Shown: positions 59,619-64,000 of the stretch, piece after piece
How positions within the stretch are numbered: the first letter of the stretch is position 1
Layout of the letters: the number at the start of each line of letters is the position of its first letter
DNA from: Rhipicephalus microplus
Taxonomy: Eukaryota; Arthropoda; Arachnida; Ixodida; Ixodidae
NCBI RefSeq assembly: GCF_043290135.1
Contig: NC_134700.1
Coordinates: 155,636,053-155,700,052, forward strand
DNA length: 64,000 nucleotides
Reading direction: 5' to 3'
Program-made: the position numbers and the translations under genes
The notes under the pieces: generated by a model
The model's input: the letters and a program-made list of their open reading frames with translations, nothing else
Databases searched by the model: none
Told to the model about the DNA's origin: nothing

Positions 59619-61790
59619 GCTTGTCCGCCCTCAACAGTACCCAAAAAGGCACTGGACGGTACCACAAACGGCCGACCCCCTCCACAGCGCCCACCAATAT
59701 TGGCGATTGTCAATTAAAAAGCAATTATTGCGCATATCTCAGGCATCATAACAACACGTCCATATTCTGTATGTATGTCTTTTACTAGAAAATGCATACA
59801 TAAGTAATTCTAAGGACCATAGAGTTCATCATGCCGCGCTTAACGTGCAACTCTTGCACGAAAAGGCAAGTGTTTCCAACGCTTTGCTAAGACGGGTGGC
59901 GACGGGTGGTGGCACCTACCCGTCGCCTAACGTTCTACACCTTATCACCTCCAAGACGGCGCGCACGCCACGCGCTTCATTTTCCAAGAAAACTGCCAGA
60001 TAGCGCTCATGTCTCACGTGTGACGTGACTTAATGCACTCGTTCGCCTCCGCTGCCTGCTCGACGCACTTTAACGCAGTGCCTCCAGAATACGACTCACC
60101 GATTTTATTGGGCAGAACATCAAATAAACGCTTTTTGCACTCTCTCCAGGCGCAAGACTATCATATTTCGACGACATTTGCAGTGTAACATGCAGATACG
60201 GGGCCAATTTTTTTTTCGCCTTCTCTGTTGATAGTAACACTTCGATAATACCAGCGCAGAACAATCTGTTTTTTGCCTTCGTTTCTCTCTCAGTCACTCT
60301 TATTTCGCACAGATGCAATATAATTTTCTGTGTTTTTTTCCTAATTTTACACACCGCAGTCATGCCTAGTTCGGGGCTCTCGAGTATCTCGTACCACTCA
60401 AGGTTGATAAATGTAAAATCTATACCATAACATGCAGCGAAACAAAAGTGCAGAGGCGTCGTTGCGTTTAGCCGCCTTCGTGACGCGACTATCATTACCG
60501 AATATTATACCGGCAGTGCACTTATAGCTACGAAACAGCGTTACCGCTAACCCTACATAGCAGGTAAAACACGCGGGCAAATGTCAATAGAAGGTCTTGC
60601 AGATATCCCTGCGAAAAAAAACTGCTGCTAGTAGAGGAGACGTTCTTATTTATCAGAACACGCGCATTTCAGCGGGAAAAAGAGTAAAACATCCCATGCC
60701 GCCTTCCCCGAACTTCTCACAACCAACTTCGTTAAGTACGCACCCCAGCCGATGAGCAGGAACCACTTGAGGATTTTATTTTCGGCAATGAATGCCATTA
60801 CGAGTAGCGTGTGCAGGTAGAGGCCCTCGCAGAACATCCACAGGTAGTTGCACAACAGGAAGTACTGCGTCACCACATGCAGAGCTTGGCACCAGGTCTG
60901 TCGCAGGGAACAATACGTCGTTTAGGTAAAACGTTCTTTCGCGTGTGCAACGGTCCGACTGCTAAGTCAGTCGATCGCGCGTAATTAGCTTACACTACTC
61001 TCCAGGGAAGCATGTTTTTTCCCCGCTGCTTACCGGATTTTCAGCGATAACGTGTGGCTGCGCTATGATGTGAATGTACCATAGTATCCAGCAAAGATTG
61101 TTGATAATGAAGGATGTGAACAAATTCTTGTGAATTGTGATCCTCCGACAGCGAAGTGACCTGCAATATTATAATATATGTAGCATTCATGTAAATATAC
61201 ATATATGCACACCTGCAGAACATTGAAATAATTTACTGTTGATGGCTGTTCGACGAAAATGAATACATTTCAACACGAAGGTGGCAAAAACGGGCAAGCC
61301 AAATCACTTGTAAAAGCTCCAAATAATATTTTTTTTTGTATTTCTGATACATAGAGCGATCAAGAGCTCATTTCATTTTGACATCACATAAACGAACTGC
61401 TGGCGTCTCGAATTGTGTCGCGAGTATAGGAAACGCCAAATAGTGAATGCCATCCGGTAGTGTATAAAAATAGGACAATGTCATGCAATCAAAAAGAGAA
61501 TCATTCAATTCAACAGGAAACGCTAGCACTGAGTTTGATACATGCGAGGACTTTCACGGATCATGCAATGTTTTTTTGGTTGTGGGTTTCATTAATTGAC
61601 TCGGGTTTGATTATTTCACGTAACAGTTCAGACAATACCACATCTGTTCGAGAACAGGCATTTAAATGAAGAAATTAAGTTTGAACACTTAGACTCACCT
61701 GAAGTAACAAAAGATGACCATGGATAAAATAAGAGCTACAAGTGATACTGAGTATCCTGTGACGTATAATGAGTTGACCAAGTTTCGAAA
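48176..61790 (-). CDS. Class B (secretin-type) GPCR, calcitonin/DH31 receptor-like, nine exons, 5' end outside window
   Basis: A peptide-hormone receptor of the plasma membrane, expected to couple mainly to Gs/cAMP. The nine exons, in transcript order, are 61790-61699, 61160-61034, 60897-60744, 58137-58071, 57743-57677, 57554-57469, 55492-55360, 48835-48794 and 48265-48176. All have GT-AG borders and phases that join in frame, giving 286 codons without a stop. They cover TM1 to TM7 and the start of the C-tail. Family marks seen: RCRRITIHKNLF after TM1, a TM3 cysteine (TWCQALH) matched by CW in ECL2, YLWMFCEGLYLHT in TM3, GWGFP in TM4, NIVRVLVTKLR after TM5, RKAVRATVILLPLLGL in TM6, and QGLCVALLFCFFNGE in TM7. 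The extracellular hormone-binding domain is missing and should lie right of the window. Assignment to DH31/calcitonin rather than PDF or CRF receptors rests on the TM6-TM7 wording and is less certain than the class B call. Confidence 0.92.
48794..48835 (-). CDS. GPCR micro-exon: 14 residues of TM7
   Basis: 42 nt, phase 0 at both ends, acceptor tcttccag|, donor GAG|gttagt. It encodes GLCVALLFCFFNGE, the second half of TM7. It lies about 6.5 kb from the previous exon, across an intron holding several mobile elements. Identity is secured by the FCFFNGE motif and by the joins SLQ|GLC upstream and NGE|VLG downstream. Mammalian class B genes have an equivalent 42-nt exon. Confidence 0.93.
49624..50235 (-). 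pseudogene. LINE C-terminus and 3' end
   Basis: On the minus strand: RIQRKAVRFIFGKYRRHEAI (about 50,220), LETRRKIARLFFLQSILGKR, LKPIFARTVAFYNSFFPRTI (about 49,985), SEWNSLPEFV, stop at 49,847. The 3' UTR includes CTTTGGGCCGGCACTCGGCC and ends in AATAAATAAATAAATAAA. The block TRTVAFYNSFFPRTI.EWNSLP is the conserved end of Jockey/CR1-type RTs. It is 5'-truncated at the tandem array at 50,214. Confidence 0.88.
50214..50370. repeat. Scrambled tandem array of CTCGAGCTGGTGAATG units
   Basis: The motif tctCGAGCTGGTGAATG occurs about five times, with 'ctgttatggttct' inserted between some units and at least one unit inverted (CGAGCATTCACCAGCATTCTC). It starts exactly where the LINE copy is truncated. 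Confidence 0.8.
50573..51420. mobile_element. DNA-transposon-like element with 17-bp terminal inverted repeats
   Basis: CACGGAGGAAGGAAAGG at 50,573-50,589 and its perfect reverse complement at 51,404-51,420 bound 848 bp. Similar GGAGGAAGG sequence also lies just outside (50,384). No transposase motif is recognised inside, so a non-autonomous element is likely. Target duplication not evident. Confidence 0.55.
51670..52720 (+). pseudogene. LINE RNase H C-terminal region and 3' UTR
   Basis: The open frame 51,670-52,194 encodes LFANTMSETWLSDPIVRNRR-like sequence after RGLHS, then SRCESCDTDETIEHLLCSCE and RALLSCQKTTGLRDRL. This is the zinc-like C-terminus of an RNase H-bearing tick LINE; the equivalent in the copy at 35,086 reads NCGHCRLPETLEHIFCDCP. 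A long 3' UTR with CCCCAGTGCAGGGTAGCAAAC follows to about 52,720. The 525-nt intact frame makes it the least decayed LINE piece here. Confidence 0.82.
53331..53914. mobile_element. MITE with TTTAAAGGGGCCCTG terminal inverted repeats
   Basis: The left end reads TTTAAAGGGGCCCTGCAACACTTTT; the right end is the reverse complement with one difference (GAAACAC for GCAACAC). Span is 584 bp. The ends include TTAA/TTTAAA, compatible with a TTAA target site as used by piggyBac-type elements. No transposase inside. Confidence 0.75.
54297..54559 (-). mobile_element. Ruka-like SINE in receptor intron
   Basis: Full-length minus copy with an ATTGATTTGATTGAT tail, flanked by TAGATGTCA (54,288-54,296 and 54,560-54,568). 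It lies in the intron between the TM6-TM7 exon and the 42-nt exon, in the same transcriptional sense as the receptor. Confidence 0.92.
54801..54856. repeat. (TA)n microsatellite
   Basis: About 28 TA units, uninterrupted. In receptor intron. Confidence 0.98.
55360..55492 (-). CDS. GPCR exon: TM6, ECL3 and start of TM7
   Basis: 133 nt (1 nt plus 44 codons), acceptor tttaccag|, donor CAG|gtacac. It encodes RKAVRATVILLPLLGLHYVV, the ECL3 segment TPFRPDKGS, and the start of TM7, ending SALVTSLQ. PLLG is the TM6 kink motif of the class. The FRP motif in ECL3 is what favours the calcitonin/DH31 side over CRF-type receptors. Confidence 0.94.
55869..56120 (-). pseudogene. LINE C-terminal fragment
   Basis: Minus frame ending at 55,869: CHLLLDCPKHDTHRRRLELE, then LRKLDPERPIALNKILGIWQ and KVLQHFFKKTKICDDY. 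This is the HLLLDCP zinc-like tail of an RNase H-bearing LINE, in sense with the receptor and inside its intron between the ICL3 and TM6 exons. It is cut short at the 5' end (about 56,120). Confidence 0.82.
56485..56598 (+). mobile_element. tRNA-headed SINE fragment leading into (TA)n
   Basis: A-box-like TGGCTCAGTGCTTAAGG and B-box-like GTTCGATTTC are spaced as in a tRNA, followed by a T-rich stretch and the TA microsatellite. The head differs from those of Ruka and of the 9,246 element, so it is a third SINE type. After the TA tract, 'tcgctgaagttcgctaagaaatg' (56,682) matches the tail at 9,720. Confidence 0.65.
56599..56675. repeat. (TA)n microsatellite
   Basis: About 38 TA units. The long Ile-Tyr frame across it is an artefact. 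Confidence 0.97.
57469..57554 (-). CDS. GPCR exon: TM5 end and ICL3
   Basis: 86 nt (28 codons plus 2 nt), acceptor ctacag|, donor AG|gtacgt. It encodes LSFAFLVNIVRVLVTKLRAV, then NSPDNEST and two bases of Arg. NIVRVLVTKLR at the TM5/ICL3 boundary is nearly invariant among calcitonin, PDF and DH31-type receptors. Confidence 0.93.
57677..57743 (-). CDS. GPCR exon: ECL2 and start of TM5
   Basis: 67 nt (1 nt plus 22 codons), acceptor cacgcag|, donor CTG|gtacgt. It encodes CWVEHDVWYTYILSVPVC and FSIL. The Cys-Trp pair is the conserved ECL2 disulfide cysteine and its neighbour; the charged stretch after it lines the hormone pocket in known receptors. The same 67-nt length as the preceding exon is coincidental, since the phases differ. 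Confidence 0.9.
58071..58137 (-). CDS. GPCR exon: TM4 and start of ECL2
   Basis: 67 nt, phase 1 in and phase 2 out, acceptor tttttgcag|, donor AT|gtaagt. It encodes GFPLLPIIAYTVLRSLDPEA, then SN and the first two bases of Met. It continues GWG from the previous exon to GWGFP, as expected for TM4. It is too short to stand out as an open frame. Confidence 0.9.
58138..60743. other. Receptor intron with microsatellite and unassigned ORF
   Basis: The intron between the TM3 and TM4 exons. It contains the CTGT/CCGT array (59,413-59,623) and a 141-codon minus frame at 60,070-60,495 (starts MIVASRRRLNATTPLHFCF). The latter has no recognised domain; the sequence from 59,880 to 60,500 has the look of a dispersed tick repeat. 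No splice-compatible extra receptor exon was found. Confidence 0.5.
59413..59623. repeat. (CTGT)n-(CCGT)n-(CTGT)n microsatellite
   Basis: CTGT units, then about 14 CCGT units with CCAT/CGGT variants, then about 25 CTGT units. Tetranucleotides without stop codons keep five long overlapping frames open on both strands. Confidence 0.98.
60744..60897 (-). CDS. GPCR exon: ECL1 end, TM3, ICL2, start of TM4
   Basis: 154 nt (51 codons plus 1 nt), acceptor gcgacag|, donor G|gtgcgt. It encodes TWCQALHVVTQYFLL, then NYLWMFCEGLYLHTLL, then the TM4 start KWFLLIGW. It contains the TM3 cysteine that normally pairs with ECL2 and the EGLYLHT motif. Reading past the donor gives an open but non-homologous tail, so the splice site, not the stop codon, is the true end. 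Confidence 0.95.
61034..61160 (-). CDS. GPCR exon: ICL1, TM2 and start of ECL1
   Basis: 127 nt (1 nt plus 42 codons), from tgcag| to CCG|gtaagc. It completes the Arg codon and encodes SLRCRRITIHKNLFTSF, then a TM2 segment rich in Ile, Leu and Trp, ending VIAENP. The (C)xRxxIHxNLF pattern of ICL1/TM2 is one of the strongest signatures of class B receptors. Confidence 0.92.
61699..61790 (-). CDS. GPCR exon: TM1
   Basis: 92 nt (30 codons plus 2 nt). It follows a good acceptor (tttttgcag) and ends at AG|gtgagt. It encodes FRNLVNSLYVTGYSVSL and the rest of hydrophobic TM1, ending CYF plus the first two bases of an Arg codon. Length and content match the TM1 exon of class B receptors. Because it starts in phase 0 at a linker residue, the upstream exon should carry the end of the cysteine-rich hormone-binding domain; none was found between 61,800 and the right edge. 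Confidence 0.9.
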
Positions 61791-62187
61791 CTGCAAAAAG
61801 AAAAAAAGTCATGTGAGTATTTGTGAACTCCACATTTCAAAACACGTATCCTGCAACGCAGTTCATTTATCGAAGTGTGTGCTAACAAAACTTTCGCAAT
61901 TAATGACTGTCGCCACCGTTTTGTAATCAGTCGGTTATTGTTACTAATATCGCTGAAATTTCATACCTCCACAACGCTAATCAATCACGTTTGAGAATTG
62001 CACAGAAAAAGTTTTGAAGGCTCGAACCCTCATCACTCTAGCAAAATATATCAGAACACGTTTTCGTGGGAAATATTGCATGAAAAGTTATTTTTCTCAC
62101 TTGAAGCTCTACTAGAATACGAAAATTGCCTTAGCAACACTCTACTGTCTGAAATGTGCTGGCACGCATGTTTTCAACGTGAATAAC

Positions 62188-62387
62188 TGTCACGAATCAC
62201 GGGCGGCTGACGCGGGTGATGTACTGAGACAAGACTCGGTTAACGACATAGCCCATTTAATATACACTCACGGCAAACACATACAAAATATGAAAAAAAA
62301 CAACTAGTAGTAACTCCAAGCTAAATAACAACTAACCTACAAACAAACCCCCATGCAGACTAAACTGTCCTAATTATAGTGCGGCAA
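62188..62387 (-). repeat. LTR copy, minus orientation
   Basis: In its own sense it starts TTGCCGCACTATAATTAGGA and ends CCGCCCGTGATTCGTGACA. It aligns along its length with 62,791-62,988 in opposite orientation; the segments near 'gtctg.atgggggtttgttt' and 'ttactactagttgttt' are almost identical. TG...CA-type ends and about 200 bp length suit a short LTR. Confidence 0.75.
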
Positions 62388-62580
62388 CTCTATAGCCCTA
62401 ATGATTCTGCTCGACCTTACTTGTCACAGCAGACGCTCTTCTTGTCAATGGCCTTATCTGTCGTGTCGGATACCTGTCTGTGTTCTCGAAGATCTTCACC
62501 ACTATCGTAGTCCTTGCCGCTGCTGAAACAGTCACCTGTAGTCGTCATCGCCTTAAGTCATTGCTGACGTGGCGGTGGTC

Positions 62581-62790
62581 TCAAAGGTTAGGCCTAGGGG
62601 GGGGGGGGATGGCGATACCCAGTGTTGCAGGCTGACGTGGCCAACCGGGGACTGTCCTCGGCGGCTTGCTTCGAAGAGGGCTTGCACCAGGAACGTCGGC
62701 GCTTGCTTTGCACAGCTGCTGCATACTCAGCAGTCTTCCTCGAAGCAGGTCGAGGTCTCCGTCTTCTCTTCGGGACGCCCGCGTCACAGG
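62581..62790 (-). pseudogene. Gag-like C-terminal fragment, minus copy
   Basis: An open frame from 62,787 to the TGA at 62,581 encodes VTRASRREDGDLDLLRGRLL, MQQLCKASADVPGASPLRSK and a Pro-rich end (PPPPRPNL). The same protein segment is encoded on the plus strand at 63,900-64,000 (VTRASREVDSDLDLLRSRLL). No pol follows: about 195 nt after the stop comes the LTR at 62,387. The fragment is cut at 62,790 where the opposite-strand LTR begins. Confidence 0.7.
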
Positions 62791-62988
62791 TGGCCGGACG
62801 ATATTTAGGACAGTTTAGTCTGTATGGGGGTTTGTTTATGGGTTCGTTGTAATTTAGTTTGGAGTTATTACTAGTTGTTTTGTACATTTTTTCATGTTTT
62901 TGTCATGAGCGCCTAATAAATGGGTTTTGTAGTTAGCCATATCCTATCTCGGTCCGTCGACCGCATCTCCCGCCCGCAATCCGTGACA
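62791..62988 (+). repeat. LTR copy, plus orientation (5' LTR of following element)
   Basis: Starts TGGCCGGACGATATTTAGGA and ends GCAATCCGTGACA. An AATAAA lies at about 62,914 (cctaataaatggg). It is followed by ACTGGCCAGCCAGCCAGG, with TGG three bases after the LTR, as expected for a tRNA primer-binding site. Confidence 0.75.
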
Positions 62989-63008
62989 ACTGGCCAGCCA
63001 GCCAGGAT
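62989..63008 (+). promoter_or_regulatory. Probable primer-binding site
   Basis: ACTGGCCAGCCAGCCAGG directly after the LTR. TGG at offset three is the usual match to a tRNA CCA end. The matching tRNA was not identified. Confidence 0.5.
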
Positions 63009-63074
63009 TCAATCTAGACCAGCCACTGGTTATCAGTTGTGGCAGGGATGCATTGGGACAAATTATTAACGAAT

Positions 63075-63389
63075 ACTCGAGAGCAAATATGAGGAAGGAA
63101 TAGGGTTTAAAGTTCATTGAAGAAGAGAGAAAGCGTGTTCGAGAAAAGTGAGAGCTCACGAGAAAGGAGCAGAATGCCCAAATTCAGTCAAAACGCGCCG
63201 AAATGCCGGCAATCCGTGCTAGAGAAAAGCAGACACTAGAACGCCAGCTGAGATCGGTACAAACGAAAGGCGGAGTAAGACAGCATGAGAGAGCGCTCAC
63301 GAAAGTTTTATCGAGAAAGGTTAGTGTGCCCGCTTTTGATGCCAGCGCTTCAGTTGATAAAGTGGGTAGGGGGCACAGGCATTGTGCCA
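63075..63389 (+). pseudogene. N-terminal part of Gag-like ORF, coiled-coil, with stops
   Basis: A frame with a few in-frame stops encodes FIEEERKRVREK, then EQNAQIQSKRAEMPAIRARE and KQTLERQLRSVQTKGGV. Heptad-like Glu/Lys/Arg/Leu content suggests a coiled coil, as in the N-terminal half of Gag in several arthropod LTR elements. It joins 63,390 onward by a frame change. Confidence 0.5.
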
Positions 63390-64000
63390 ATGGTAACAGT
63401 TTTTTGTGACATTGAATGCAAGGAAAATGAGTTAGAGATTGCTTGTAGTAGCAGATTGCTTGTAGTGGTTAGCGAATGGCACGCCGATCTAGTAGAGAAG
63501 TGCTTAGAGGAAGTGAATGCGACCTATACAGATAGCCTAGAGACAAAGAATGGCTGTTCGCTCATGGACATAGAAAGTAGGACGCATTCGCGAAAGATAA
63601 TTGCAAAGAGCGCCAGAAAGAGTGATCTGCATCCGAGGGTGGATGTCGAACGCGTGGAACTAAAACAAAATGAGACAGTTCCAAAAGCACAGAGAATTTG
63701 TAAGAACTATCAACACAGAAGAATGGTCGCCACTGCGCTAGCGCGCGCCCCTAAAAGTGAAGGACGAGGCGCGTCACCCGAGCTGCCATCGGTGCGCGAG
63801 CAGCGATGCGCTGGCATGGTCAACGTGGACTTGCAAGGAGAAGGTCACATTGCCAGCAAGCTCACTGGCAATGGGAGCGTCAGGATGGTGACTCCGCAAC
63901 CTGTGACGCGGGCGTCCCGAGAAGTAGACAGCGACCTCGACCTGCTGCGAAGCAGGCTGCTCGGGATGCAGCAGCCGTGCAGAGTAAGCGCCGAAACTCC
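63390..64000 (+). CDS. Gag-like ORF of short LTR element, runs off window
   Basis: From ATG at 63,390 (MVTVFCDIECKENELEIACS) 203 codons are open to the window edge. The frame continues LLVVVSEWHADLVEKCLEE and reaches the shared C-terminal segment VTRASREVDSDLDLLRSRLL at 63,901. No zinc knuckle, protease or RT motif is seen. Position after LTR and PBS suggests Gag. The shared C-terminal segment in the minus copy ends about 50 codons later, so this frame should stop just beyond the window. Start uncertain, since an earlier coiled-coil region lies in another frame. Confidence 0.6.
   Translation, partial: MVTVFCDIECKENELEIACSSRLLVVVSEWHADLVEKCLEEVNATYTDSLETKNGCSLMDIESRTHSRKIIAKSARKSDLHPRVDVERVELKQNETVPKAQRICKNYQHRRMVATALARAPKSEGRGASPELPSVREQRCAGMVNVDLQGEGHIASKLTGNGSVRMVTPQPVTRASREVDSDLDLLRSRLLGMQQPCRVSAET

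Noticed and set aside
59346..59788. Five overlapping frames of 107-134 codons on both strands
   Set aside because: They are the CTGT/CCGT microsatellite read in different frames.
60070..60495. 141-codon minus frame inside the receptor intron
   Set aside because: No domain or splice link to the receptor; lies in repeat-like sequence. Kept only as a note in the intron entry.

Overview
The window looks like nuclear DNA from a hard tick (Ixodida, probably a metastriate lineage). The main evidence is at least six copies of a tRNA-derived SINE that matches my memory of the tick family 'Ruka', plus several non-LTR and Gypsy-type retroelement fragments of the kind that fill tick genomes. Long spliced introns and microsatellites (GATA, TA, CTGT/CCGT) also point to an animal genome. 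Nothing bacterial, no operons and no CRISPR array were seen.

The one recognisable host gene lies on the minus strand between about 61,790 and 48,176. It is a class B (secretin-type) seven-transmembrane receptor, closest by eye to the calcitonin / diuretic-hormone-31 receptor group. I traced nine exons by hand. All have GT-AG borders and compatible phases. Together they give 858 coding nucleotides (286 codons), from TM1 to the start of the cytoplasmic tail. The extracellular hormone-binding domain is not in view and should lie beyond the right edge. The final tail exon is uncertain; a weak candidate is at 45,370-45,504. One exon is exactly 42 nt, phase 0-0, and encodes 14 residues of TM7, the same cassette skipped in known mammalian class B receptor isoforms.

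Layout. 1-370: SINE tail with GATA repeats. 1,985-2,735 and 7,425-8,890: two copies of a composite dispersed repeat, the first ending in a perfect 68-bp hairpin. 2,920-3,162: Ruka. 5,920-6,975: LINE reverse transcriptase remnant. 9,246-9,745: tRNA-headed SINE. 9,750-15,480: no gene recognised. 15,490-17,070 (minus): LINE RT/RNase H. 17,370-18,365: minisatellite split by Ruka. 18,614-20,843: decayed Gypsy gag-pol. 20,850-28,470: little recognisable. 28,480-29,130 (minus): LINE ORF1 with zinc knuckles. 29,813-30,830: Ruka beside a Gypsy RT (minus). 32,720-35,090 (minus) and 35,086-35,540 (plus): two LINEs meeting at their 5' ends. 35,541-37,640: Ruka, then Gypsy RNase H, integrase, polypurine tract and LTR. 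38,396-38,874: foldback element. 41,853-42,095: best-preserved Ruka. 48,176-61,790: receptor gene, whose introns hold LINE pieces, Ruka, terminal-inverted-repeat elements and microsatellites. 62,188-64,000: two oppositely oriented copies of a short LTR retroelement that appears to carry only a Gag-like ORF.

Almost all other open frames are decayed mobile-element coding sequence, microsatellite read-through or chance. The receptor exons and the 63,390-64,000 frame are the only uninterrupted, clearly coding-like sequences.
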